DNA from: Byssothecium circinans
Lineage: Eukaryota > Ascomycota > Dothideomycetes > Pleosporales > Massarinaceae
Direction of reading: 5' to 3'
DNA length: 60,722 nucleotides
Assembly (NCBI GenBank): GCA_010015675.1
Contig: ML977005.1
Span: 457,954 to 518,675 of the forward strand
The notes beneath the pieces are model-generated. The model was not told the DNA's origin. It saw only the letters and a list, made by a program, of their open reading frames with translations, and searched no databases. Shown here piece after piece: positions 11,036-22,135 of this stretch (position 1 is the stretch's first letter; the number at the start of each line of letters is the position of its first letter). Both the position numbers and the translations under genes were made by a program.

Positions 11036-11452
11036 ACCTTTAAACTTTAAAACTTTAGCAGACAGAATATTTGCAAAGCATTCTTCATAACTAAATAACA
11101 GGTCATAGACTATTACTATAGCCTAGTTAAGTAATGCGCAGAACTTCACATAAGGATTTTGTTGCAGTGCGCAGAGTAGACAGTTCGCAGTAGAAAAGAT
11201 TATAGGATTAAACTAAGGGTGTACTATCTAGGAGCTATAGAAGGTATAGGCGCGTAGGCGTAAATAACACTAGTCCTAGATAGGTATAGTACTCTTAGAA
11301 AGGTGAGTAGCAACTAGGTAAGGATAAGAGCAACCATCTCATAGGGTAAGAGCTATAAACCATAACAGATTTATAAACGGATAATTTAGCCTCCATGCTT
11401 AATTAAGGTGAAAGCGACTTAAACTAAGTCTATAAGTTACCGCAACTAAGCG
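11036..11452. other. Spacer downstream of the NLR gene
   Basis: Lies between the dispersed repeat and the NLR stop at 11453. No coding pattern or repeat recognised; it should contain the former 3' untranslated region of the NLR. Confidence 0.35.
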
Positions 11453-11578
11453 CTAGCTATTAAATTCAAAATATTCCTACTTATGACCTGTATGCAGACT
11501 ATATAAGAAAGGCTTGCACATGAAACAATAGTCCAGGTCTAGGCATGTGCGGCAATGAAAATGAGGCCTATAAATGTC

Positions 11579-11624
11579 CTGCTTTAATGTTAAATAGGCT
11601 TGAAAACTTGCGTTATCTACTTAC
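11579..11624 (-). other. 46-bp intron splitting the ZZ finger
   Basis: On the minus strand it begins gtaagt and ends gcag. Removing it joins the cysteine pair CNRCFY to DIYRPHFHCRTC in frame and restores the spacing of a ZZ finger. Splice sites survived although the coding sequence did not. Confidence 0.8.
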
Positions 11625-12049
11625 ATAGAAGCACCTATTACATTAATAACTACCTTAACGTTTACTAGGAGATCAAATAGTACTAATTTCTGAACCTAGA
11701 AGAGCTCTATAGGACAAAGATAGATTACCTAACATCCCCTTATTTCCGTGGAAGATTACAATATCAAGAGGACTCTATTGGCCTTAAGGCTTAGAGATAG
11801 TGACACATTCGCTACGCAGACCCTCCTTGATTAATAATTCTACAACTTCAGATTTCCCTAATCTGCATGCCTAGTGAAGGGGACTCTAATGCATGCTTTT
11901 AGAAGAGAATGTAAGACCGTAGGTCAAGGTGGCCTAAAGAACCTTAAGCGAGCCACCTAAAGATGCATAGTAGAGTATACAATCTCCTTTCGCATCTAGA
12001 GTATAGAGATTAAGGCCTAGGTTGACTAGGTATTAGAAAGTGCTGATAT

Positions 12050-12850
12050 GCCCGCCCCTTGTAGCAAGATAAAGAGGGGTCTAGCCATGAGTTTCTTAAC
12101 CCTACGTGTTGATGTTGGCGCCCTTATTAACTAGTAGCTTCATAATCATCTCGTGGCCTCCTAATGAAGCTGCCTAGAGTGCGTTGCCGTACGTTCTACC
12201 CTACGCGTTAACGTTGGCGCTATTCTTAAGTAGCAGCTTCACAGTTACCTCGTAGCCTCTAAACGAAGCTACCTAGAGTGCATTACCATAGTATCTACCC
12301 TGCGCGTTAACGTTAGCGCTATTCCTGAGCAGAAGCTTTACAATCACCTCGTGGCCTCCTAATAAAGCCGCCTAGATTACGTTACTAAAGTGTTCACCTT
12401 GCACGTTAACGTCAGCGCCCTTATTAAGTAGCAGCTTCATAGTCGCCTCGTGGCCTCTATCTAAAGCCGCCTAGAGTGCGTTACCGTACGTTCCACCCTG
12501 CGCGTTAACGTTAGCGCCATTCTTAAGTAGTAGCTTCATAATCACCTTATAGCCTCCTAATGAAGCTGCCTAGATTACGTTGCTAAAGTGTTTACCCTAC
12601 ACGTTAACGTTAGCGTCCTTGTTAAGCAGTAGCTTCACAGTCGCCTCGTGGCCTCTATCTGAAGCCGCCTAGAGTGCGTTATCGTACGTTCTACCCTGCG
12701 CGTTAATGTTGGCGCCCTTATTAAGCAGCAGCTTCATAGTCGCCTCGTGGCCTCTATACGAAACCGCCTAGAGTGCGTTGCCATGCGTTCTACCCTGCGC
12801 GTTAACGTTAGCGCTATTCTTGAGCAGAAGCTTTACAATTCTTCTTAAGC
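12050..12850 (-). repeat. Eight near-identical 99-bp ankyrin units
   Basis: Units repeat every ~99 bp. Each encodes a version of NANVNAQGRTYGNALQAAS (Q is often TAG) and GGHE.xMKLLxNKGA. Their mutual similarity is far higher than for typical ankyrin repeats, so the array was homogenised or expanded recently before decay. Confidence 0.85.
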
Positions 12851-14956
12851 TAATGAGGCTTGCATAATATAGCGGAGCAGGAAGTGACTCTAGACCCTTC
12901 TAAAATCTAGGCTCCTCCTATTCTTGATCTAGATCATGGATTCTAAGCCAGTTCAGATACGCATTTTTTTTCTCCCTAAACATAACCATAGCTTCTTAAG
13001 CATACCCCTCTAACTGCTCCCCCGTAGCTTAAGCATGCTCTATCTAGAATCTAGCCTCGTATTCCGCTAGCCTGAACTCTTTCACGTTATCGTAGCGCAG
13101 AAGCTTAGATCCCTAAAACTGAAGAAGGTACCTAAGGCAGCTCCTCGCTATAGCGTTATGGCACGTGGCATTTTTCATGCCGTAGTGCGCTGCTAAGCCT
13201 TTTCCAATTCTATCTAAGAGGAGATACTCTTTGATAGAGTAGTGTGCAAGCACTATAGTTTATCTTGCTAACTCTAGCTCTCCTTCTTCCCCACCCGTAG
13301 TTATAGTGACAAGACTAGAGCAGATGTTTAATATATCTAGTAGATCTTCTAGAACCTCTTCTAGATTAAATCTAGCTTTATCCTCTAAATTAATGGCTAC
13401 TATCTTAGCAACTTCATCTACTAAGAGCGGCTGAGCCGAGAATGTTAGCTACCATAGAATAGAGACAGCGTACTACGAATCAGCTTTGCTGATCACTGAT
13501 AGAATGCGATCATATGTTTTATCTAGCGTTGGAGGAAGTGTTGCAAGCAATTTCCGTAGTAATACTTAAGTATGATACTCCCCTAACATGTCTAACTAAT
13601 AAACAGCCCATTAAAACCTGTATTAGTTATTAGTCCTGCGTGTTTAGATAAGAGTAAGACAGTATTCATACATTCCCTAAGCTCCTTTCATGAGAGCAGC
13701 CTTAATATCTTACCTGAGAGCAGGGTCTCTTCCCCACCTACTTAACCGCTTGTCGTTAGCTAGCCTTTGCTATACGTATTTATGTATGTCTTTGTCCACT
13801 AGTTCACTCTAAAGGTAGATGACATCCTGCTAATGTATAAAAGTCTCTAATAAACTCTTAATGTCTCGTTCTCTGCAGCTTATTAGGAGCGTGTGCAAGT
13901 TCTGAAGCTGCCATGCAGATATTATCTTAAGGATGCCCGTCAGCTCCGCCCACCCAGAACACTTATCAAGAGCATTAAGGATGATGTAGATGTGCGGAAA
14001 CTCCTATATCATCTATTACAAAACTTCTAAGAGTGCATGCAGCGAGGGCTATCGCTGCCTATTCTTGCAAGAGGAGAACAACGTGTTAAGGCTCGTTAGG
14101 ATCCTAACGCACTACTATAAGAGCTAGCAGATTAAGGAGCGCACCATTAGCTCTAGGTTTTGCTTCTGTATGTTATTAAAGTTGAAGAAGAAGTACGCAA
14201 CCACCTTGCTAGGGTCGCTGTCGCAGTGCTGAAGCACATTCTAGAGAATAGTTAAGCTAAGGATAGTCTTGCCACATCCAGGGATGCCATGCAGCTAGAG
14301 GAATAATGCAGCATCTGTCTTCTACTTAGCATACTGGTCACTCAAGAAACCAAAGCCTAGTATCATCTTAGCGTTGCTTAAGCGCTTTCTAGTAGTTCAT
14401 AGAAGGATCTAGTGCAGATAGTCACTTACGTATCTTTATAAGCTTTGCGTCTATGTATTGCGAATTAGTAGAAGTCATGTAGACTACCTATAAGTCATTT
14501 ACCTCTAAGTGGTTGCAGGGTAGATAATGCAGCAGTGTAGTAGAACGTGAGCGTTACGATATAGTTTCGTAAGATCTTTGTAATATTCTTAACTTTATCC
14601 TCTTAGGGTAGGCTTACTATCACCTTCTTACTCTTTGTCCGCCAGTTGTCATTAGTGGTAGGGAGCGTCTTTACAAGAATAGCGTCTAGCTACGCTATCT
14701 ATTCTTGACACCTATTAACCACAGGTATGAGAGCATCTCTAGTGCCGGTATCTACTAAGTCCATCTTGATATCTCAACTAATGTTCTGCAGCGTAGTGCT
14801 TAGGACAGGCAACTCCGTGTTAATATAGTAAAAGGACTTTAGTATTTCTCCCATAGTAGAATGAAACTCCTTAAGGCGATAAATAACCTTCATGCTGAAG
14901 TCAACGAGCTAAACAATGCTAGTGATAACGCTGATGACAGCGAGACCCTTAGCCAT

Positions 14957-15700
14957 GGTCGCATTAACTGTTATTTGTTTACTATTAGATCATGAGGGTT
15001 GCAGGGCTAATATGTTTACAAGTGTTAGTAGGGAAGTTAGAGGAATCAATCTAAGCTAGAAGTTACGATGAGAGCGCACATCAGAAAACAAGAGGGCGGT
15101 GATATCAAGGAAGGCTAAGGGGCTGACGAAATAGGCGCTAACAATGTATCTAAGCAGCTGCGCTTCTTAGCACGTACGTGGTGGGTTCATATGTGCCTAA
15201 GCCACGTGTGGTGGAGCTTATGAGCTAACTACTAGTGATTAAACGCTTCAGCCATTAATGCGCGGGGGTTCCTTTAGCATTATTGATGCCTCGTGGTTAG
15301 GTAGACCCAGACGCCCTAGTTATCATGTATAGTATGCTGTGCCTTACACTAAAGGCAACGTCTTAATTAAGTTTTTTAGGCTAGTGCATCTCTACTACAT
15401 AGTTACTAGCCTTATGTGTTAAAAGTCTCTACAATCCTCTAAGCAGCGCGGGGGTTTGCGTGTGTTAAGCGCTATAAAGTTCTAAAAATACCTATAAGCA
15501 AGTAAGCGATGTAGTCTTAACTTATGCTACTTTATACTACTTTATACTACTTAACGCTCCTTCACTTACGTCACCACTATCGCTATTATAGAATAGACAG
15601 CGCTACTCTTATGCTATTAGAAGGCCTTAATCTAGCAGACAATAGAACCTATGCAGCCTTATTAAAATCTAGTAAAATCCCTTATACTACCCTATAGCAC
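14957..15700. other. Former NLR upstream region, no gene seen
   Basis: Upstream of the NLR start. A short direct repeat tttatactac occurs at about 15531-15552. Nothing coding was recognised. Confidence 0.35.
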
Positions 15701-15715
15701 CGCGCACACAGACAA

Positions 15716-18700
15716 CTATTAATAGAGCTTATAATGTATAGAGCTCTAGATCTATAGAGCTAGCTCCATAAGCTACGTAGCTCTATGGATCTCATAGAGC
15801 TGTACGCCTTGCCTAATCAGGTAAAAATGAAACTTTTTTTAGGAGGCTTAAGACGTTGTTTTAGCACAGCTATTTATGTTGAAACCTTGGTTGTTTAACG
15901 TTGGCCATCCCCCCTATAGCTAATATAGACGTTAATCATGACTTAATAATCATTTAATATGTCCTAAAACCCCCTAAGGAGGCTAAGGAGGGCTTCAAGG
16001 CTTTCTACGCCCTAGATTACCCTATCTAGAACCTCACCATCGCTAGTTTCCACCCCATCTCGCAGGCGCGCTAACTGTCAGCGTCCCATTAACGTACTAT
16101 CAGATAGTGACGCCTTAGCTTATAAGACTAATGGTGGCAAAGGGCCTTCCAGAAGCCCTTAATCTTATAGAGGAACTTAAGAGGCTCGCTGGCGAGCTCC
16201 AAAAAGGCCTAGAGTGGCTGAATTTAACTACGACTAGGTTAATTATGACAAAATCCCTAGATACCTAGCGGATGAGTGGTAGGTTAGGAGACGCGCTGGC
16301 TACTAGCTATATAGAGTACCCTTATAGCGTATAGAGGATAAGATATAGTAGTATCTTTATAAGCACTATCACCTAGAGGATTCTCCGCATAATGCTATTT
16401 TAAAGGTTAATAGCGGAGGTGGCGTCCTTAATCACCTCTACGCGCGCCATACAAAGCAGTATAATCACGTAAGGAGCCTCCTAGTTAAGGCTCCTAGTAC
16501 TAACAAAGGCATATCATCTATCTTAGCTACTTTAGATGATAAGGATCCTATACAACAAGCTATACATAGTAAAGCTGTAATAGTGTTTAATCCCTAGGGC
16601 ATATAGAAGGACCTACTTACCTAGATTATAGCTAATAAGATTCCCTTCTACAAGCTAAGTAGCGAGTATTTTAGGAGGTTACTTAGCCGTATGGAGCTTA
16701 CTAGCTAGAGCCTCTTACCTAACGATTAAATGATGCGGAACTGGGTCCTTCAATAGTTTAAAGCTAAGAAGGAGGTTCTTAGGAAGGCCTTAAAGGATTG
16801 CCCTAGTAAAATACATCTATCCTTTAATAGGTGGACTAACTAGAGGATACATAGACTACTTGCAATCATTAGCTACTAGGTAGATGTAAATAATAAGTGT
16901 AATATAGCCCTCCTATCTCTATAGGAGATAGAATCTCTACACACAGGAACTAATATAAGAAAGGCTATAGTACAAACGCTTAAGGCCTTTAAGATTAAGA
17001 AGAAAACAGGTGCATAGGCTTATGATAACGCCTCTTCAAATAATCAAGCCCTTACGCAGCTAGGTGTAATTTTACACTTTAATCCTGTCTACTAGAGGAT
17101 AAGATGTGCTAGTCACATCCTTAATCTTATAGCTAGGGACCTATTTTATGGCCTTAATTATGAGATGTTTGACGTCTCTAAGAGAGAGCTTACTTCTCTA
17201 AAGGAGGAGACTAGCTACTATCATAGCTATAGACTAATTACTATTATTTAATTAACTATAAACTAGATTCATAAATCTCTAGGGCAGATACAACGCTTTA
17301 ACGAGGCCTAAGGCCACATTTAGAGAGAGGAAAACCCTAGGGGAGGTCATACGCTAGATCCCCTAGTGTTACTTCCTGATAATAATACTTAGTAAGTAAC
17401 TTTTTATATAATATCTTATTTTTAACTATAGCACTAAATTGTTTCTCTATAACTACAACTCTAAATCAGCCTTAATCCTATCGTAGGCAACTTGATTTGA
17501 TATTACGCGACCATAGAGTTATCTTTGGTGGAGCTAGTGGAGTTAAACTCTAAACTTTAAGTAAAGCGCATTAATACCTAGTAATAGCTGACTTCTCTAT
17601 AGGTAGAATTCAATGGTGGATATAATTAAATGCGCCTACTAGCTACGGCGTGTTCTAGATTACTTCTTTAGGCATGAGAGAGCTATGTATAAGCTTAAGA
17701 TTCGACCTATCAAGAAAAGTACGATAGGAAGTCGTCCTAAGGACTCATTAACACGTTTTATTATTAAACACTAGTTAATGGTAAAGGACTAGCAGCAAGT
17801 TAAAGAGATTCTAGAGGTCCTTGTACTATTTTAAGAGGCTACTTTGAAGCTTGAAGGACGTCCTAATGAGTAGAAAGAGGAGCCTCTAATCATGTTAGTA
17901 TCTCTTATACTTAATTTGATAATGGACGCCCTAGAGAAGCTGAAAACTCACACCCTATAGACCTATAGCAACAAAGGAATCTACGTTAGCGTTAAGCAGG
18001 CCTAGAATAAGGCTTAGAAGTACTATAATTCGACTACTAAGAGTCCATTATATACTGCTGCTATGATACTTAATCCTTGATAGAAAGTAGCTGGTTATAC
18101 AGAGCTCTAGGGCAAAAATCACGCCATGGACTAGCTTGCAAAAGTTAGATGATTCTTTAAGGACAATTATAGTAGTTTCCCTATAATTACATGGGAGCCT
18201 TTAAAGCCTATTGAACGCCCTAATTCTACTTAGCAATCAAGGTATGGGTCCTTTGATTCCGCGATAGATCAACTAGGTAAGAGGTCTATGACGCTAGCGC
18301 CTATAAGGACTATTAACGACGAGATTACTGCGTACTTATAAGAGGATTATACTAGCAGCTTATATCCCTCTAAGTACTAGAGGCTTCCTATCATCTAGTC
18401 AAGGTATCCTAGGCTCTCTTACATGGCAATTGACGTGTATGCTACGCCTACTATAAGTAATGAACCTAAGAGAGTCTTTAGCCTAGGTGGAAATACAGTT
18501 ATAGCACGTTAGGTATCTCTTATTAAAGATACATAGGAAGCTCTGGTTTGCCTTAGCTACTAGATAAGTAATCTTAACATAGAACTAGAGTTACTAGGAA
18601 TAATTAAATAGAGCCCTTAAAGCTCTATACAGAGCTCTTAGGCTAGCGGCAGCTAAGGCTTCTTAATAGGCGACTTTGACGTGGCATCTTAGGGTCCTTT

Positions 18701-19075
18701 CTCGCAAATAGCTTCTAAAGTTAGGTAGAGATCTATTAGGTGACTAGTAGAGAGGTTAGTAGTATAGAATTTATAAAATGCGTTGATTATTTAGTAGCGA
18801 TTTAGTTTAAAAATGTAGGCGCAGGCGCCTATTTTAATAGAAAATAAACGTATAAAAAGGCCCTATAGCTACATGACGTACTTAAACGCGCGACGTCAAA
18901 TCATTAATTTATAGTAGCGACGCGAGAATCTAATATACTAAGCTTTCTAATAAACGCTAGGCAACTACTATACTAACTACTATAAGACTAGCCCTTAGCT
19001 CCGTCTAGATCTATGGAGCTACATAGCTCATAGAGTTACCTAATTAGGACGGAGCTCTATAGATCTAGATCTAAG
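15716..19075 (+). mobile_element. hAT-family DNA transposon remnant
   Basis: A decayed hAT transposase (16130-18620) is flanked by AGCTC/CTAGATCTATAG-rich segments in inverted arrangement. The left one is 15730-15805 (ctagatctatagagct and tagctctatggatct); the right one is 18990-19080 (the same blocks complemented). These look like the subterminal repeats of one element, but the exact termini and the expected 8-bp target duplication could not be fixed. Confidence 0.65.
16130..18620 (+). pseudogene. hAT transposase, RIP-inactivated
   Basis: Plus-strand reading gives hAT features in order. A BED/HTH-like N-terminal part reads YLYKHYHLEDSPHNAILKV and YARHTKQYNHVRSLLVKAPS. A catalytic-core segment reads CPSKIHLSFNRWTN, then LAIISYWVDVNNKCNIALLS (W is a stop codon in the DNA), AYDNASSNNQALTQLGV and RIRCASHILNLIARDLF. 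The C-terminal dimerisation (hATC) motif reads PTISNEPKRVFSLGGNTVIA (about 18450-18510). A likely intron begins at a preserved gtaagtaac at 17394. Dense TAG/TAA stops show it is dead. Closest in type to Ac/Restless-like fungal hATs; the assignment rests on the hATC motif and the DNASNN/C..H motif. Confidence 0.7.
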
Positions 19076-19089
19076 ATCTGTCCGTTACA

Positions 19090-20665
19090 AGCTCTAACCA
19101 TTAATATAGGATAAGGTAAAAGGCTAATAGTACCTTACGCTATCAGAGAAAGGAGCCCTCGTTAAGTATCTGCTGCGAATAGCTAACAACGGATTCCCTA
19201 TTCTAATCAAGTATCTGCGTTCGCTAGTAGTTATCATTACGTACTAACGTGCGTCCATCTTCTAAGCTCCTACGGCAAATAAGACGATCCGCCCTCCTAG
19301 TAAGAACTAGCGTTAGGCCTTCTACAAGCGCCATCCTAAGCTTAAGGCGAGAAGGGTTAAGGCGCTAGACTAGAACTAGCATGATAAGAACATCTATGGT
19401 AAGACATGACATTAGTTTAATATTATTAGTAGGGAGTTAGATAGAATAGATGTGTTACTAGAGAATGTGTACAACATAGATGAGATAGGAGTTATACTAA
19501 GTAAGCTTAGCTCTCTTAAGGTTCTTATTAGTAAAGATGACCTGCGCACGTATTAAGGTACAGGCGTTAAGCAGATAATAGTTACAGCTATTAAGTGCAT
19601 CTCCATAGACGGTAGGTCTCTGCATCTACTAATTATATAGCTAGCTGCAACCTATCATAGCACTTAGACTACGCACCCTACTCCTAGATAGCATTTTGCT
19701 TACTTGCAGTCTAGCTATACCAACTCTAAGATTAGCTTAGATTAGCTTAAGCTAGTATTCAATCCCTAGACTAAGCTGCGAGTGAATGGTAAACCCTAGA
19801 TACTTATCTAGGATAGTTTCAGAACCTATGAGTCGCTTAAGGTGCTAAAGTATTACCTTAAAAATAACATCATCCTTTATCATATACTATCGCACACTTC
19901 GCATAAGCTCCTGCCATGCGACGTTAGCATTTTCGCCCTGTTAAAGGTCGCATATCGCGAACAGGTTAAAAAGCTATATTAAGGTGGGGCTAACACGGTT
20001 AGCAAGTAGCATTTCACGTCTCTTTATAGCCGTGCGCGCGAGCAGGCGCTTACTATTTAAAACATTAAGTCCAGCTAGTCTAAGACAGGTCTGTATCTAT
20101 TCAACCTACATAAAGTGCTTAAAGACATCTAGAAACTACTAGCTAAACTGCGCGTTCTAAGTGACAAAGGCACGGTAGGCACTAAGATACTCTAAACGCC
20201 AGTGACATTAGAGGCTCTTGCTACGCTACATAGCTAAGTCAATCACGACACTTAACTGCTAGATAACTCAAGTAAGCATCGTTTACAGAAACTAGCTAAC
20301 GCCGCTTAGAAATGCTTTGCTAAGCGTGCTCTTCTCCTTAACGAAAACTGGCTTCTATTCAAGCAGAATAATGAAAGTAATTATCGTAAGTCAGTCAGGT
20401 CTACCAAGGTCGGGGAGGCAAAGGTGATAAGCTACGATAACATTATAGAGGTATAAGCGAAGCGTGATGCGAAGGAGGTCGCGACGCTAGAAGGGAAGTG
20501 CAGAGTGAAGCGTAAGAGTTCTACACCTCTAAAGGCGCCAGTGAAAAGGGCGCGGAAGAGCGAGGCAGAAGTGGCTGAAGATGAGATTGAAATAATAGGG
20601 TTAAGGGATTACTACTCTATTCTTGATTTTAAGCATTATGTAGATTTAATTAATAAATTATAATA
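19090..20665 (+). pseudogene. pogo/Fot-type transposase (DDE_1), RIP-inactivated
   Basis: Reads ERSPR..VKYLLRIANNGFPI (HTH_CENPB type), RHPKLKARRVKALDWN (W is a stop codon), then ENVYNIDEIGVILSKLSSLK with the first catalytic D intact, YHSTWTTHPTPRWHFAYLQS (both W are stops), and the second catalytic region LIWDSFRTYESLKVLKYYL. The third acid remains in SHTSHKLLPCDVSIFALLK. A basic C-terminus with VKRKSSTPLKAPVKRARK ends IEIIGLRDYYSILDF, followed by TAA near 20662. This is a subfamily distinct from the two Fot-like copies at 0.3 and 47 kb. Terminal repeats were not identified. Stops mostly replace Q and W codons. Confidence 0.78.
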
Positions 20666-20774
20666 AGTATATTCTTTACTACTCTAGGTGTCGTGAACTT
20701 TGCGCATTACTTAACTAGGTTACAGTGATAGGCTATTGCCCTGCAGATTTTCTTTCTACTAAAGATATATGATT

Positions 20775-21372
20775 GATAATGTTATTCACCTACAACGAGG
20801 GCGGGTTACGTTGCGAGCTATGCTTCTTTCCTGCACATAGTACCTTAGTGTTTCATCCTAAGGAAGGCTAGACCGCGGCAAGCGAGAGGCTAAGCAGTGT
20901 GTAAGGAAACGTGCTAATTAATACTAGGTTAACATTAGAGTTACCTAATTATATTGCGATTCTTACTTTAATAGCTTGAGCGTGCTAGATATACTAACCT
21001 CTATAGTGGAGACGTACTTTACGCAACACCTAAGGCTATAGAGGCCTAGAAAGTAGGATAGAAGGCATTTTATACTTCTATAGATAAATTTTCTTAGTTT
21101 TTAGCCTAGCAATAGGATAGGATAGCGTTATAGCGGCAGAAATAATGTACAGCATTAAAGCACGCTAAGTATAAATATAGCGACAAGACAACAAAACCCT
21201 ATGTAGTTTTTAGATGCAACCTACAACATAGCTAAGGCACGGCCTAAGTATAATGCTGCTCATTTTTTGATGAAAATTGTAACGTATAGGCAGGTTAGGG
21301 TTAATGCGAAGTTAAGGTACCTCTCATTTCTTTTAGGATGCAGGGGTCTTTCATTTCGCAGGGGGGGAGATT
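20775..21372 (-). repeat. Dispersed ~0.6-kb repeat, copy 2 (inverted)
   Basis: Reverse-complement partner of 10447-11035. It ends at a G-run (ggggggg near 21360-21367) matching the C-run that starts copy 1. The pair flanks the NLR, hAT and pogo block. It is less decayed than copy 1. It contains a plus-strand ATG followed by a mostly open frame, but copy 1 does not keep that frame. Confidence 0.75.
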
Positions 21373-21424
21373 ATAAGAATATTACATTGCCAACTTTTCC
21401 AAAGCTACATCATGCTAATTGAAA

Positions 21425-21814
21425 ATGCGCTCTTCTACTATTCTTGCTCTTCTAGTAGCAATCATCTCTGCTTCTATAATACCTATTATATCTATAGATT
21501 TAAGCCTAATTCTAGACTTTAGCTTAACAGCTAGCTAAGACCCTAACGGAAGTAGTAGCTGTACTAGCGCTAACAATGTCTTGATCCTATGCTTTTGTCC
21601 TCCTGACTGCGAGGAATTTATCAAGAAGGTAAACTTAGCCGTCACTTTAGGAAATGTCTTAGGGACTCTAGTCACATTCAACGTTAACCCTCTCGCTTAA
21701 TTAGATAAAGATAAATTCAACCGTGCTATAACGTGTCTGATCGTCTTGCAGAGCTTTAATAGTACGTGTGGCGTAGGCTGCCCTACAACCTCTACCCTAA
21801 CTATCCTTAATTAA
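21425..21814 (+). pseudogene. Small secreted cysteine-rich protein, lightly damaged
   Basis: From the ATG at 21425 one frame runs 129 codons to tandem stops at 21812. It begins MRSSTILALLVAIISASIIP, a clear signal peptide, and continues with DPNGSSSC, NNVLILCFCPPDCEEF, AITCLIVLQSFNSTCGVGC. That gives seven cysteines. Only two internal stops occur, both TAA where Q fits. The same general layout is known from small secreted fungal proteins of unknown function, sometimes called candidate effectors. Compared with the neighbours it carries few lesions, either because it is short or because it decayed later. The position beside the dispersed repeat is the only context. Confidence 0.7.
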
Positions 21815-22130
21815 TAGAAGCATTTTACTAAATTTTTGGAGCGAGATATACTCTACAGTAGTTAGCTTGCTATATATACTAAATACTAGGCTCATGGATG
21901 TCATTGATGGATTAACTAGTTACGTTTAGGAAGTAAGATTAGAAAGCTCTTCTTTTATTTCTAGTTAACTTAGAACTTTACATTAGTTGCCCTTCCTAGA
22001 CTTTTTTGCACTTAGTATAAAGTAACATAATTTATTATCTATTAAAAGTCTAACTTAGAGTTACACTTATATTTAAAACTTTAAGTTAAAAAAATAAAAG
22101 TACCATGCTTACACAGTATCCTTAAATGAC
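21815..22130. other. Spacer with no gene seen
   Basis: A/T-rich, between the secreted-protein gene and the unrecognised minus-strand gene. No structure recognised. Confidence 0.35.
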
Positions 22131-22135
22131 GCTTA

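Larger units (their letters stand above)
11453..14956 (-). pseudogene. NLR-like protein: NACHT, ankyrin repeats, ZZ zinc finger; RIP-inactivated
   Basis: A STAND/NLR-type receptor of the fungal kind. The ATG at 14956 opens MAKGLAVISVITSIVQLVDF, a conserved N-terminal effector-side domain. A NACHT domain follows with Walker A GIPGCGKTILS near 14265-14300 and the degraded Walker B region IYIILNALDKC (normally LDALDEC) near 13975. After a winged-helix-like middle and PLYYAS come about eight 33-residue ankyrin repeats (12050-12850), more divergent repeats, and a C-terminal ZZ-type finger (CNRC...CRTC...DYCFMC...HTGH). The finger is split by a 46-bp intron at 11579-11624 with intact GT and AG. The last codon reads to a TAG at 11453-11455. 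Full length would be about 1150 residues, usual for the family. Many stops are CAG/CAA/TGG-derived. In life such proteins act in non-self recognition and cell death. Confidence 0.88.

Noticed and set aside
20774..21300. Protein gene within the dispersed repeat
   Set aside because: The inverted partner copy does not keep the frame (indels), so coding is unlikely.
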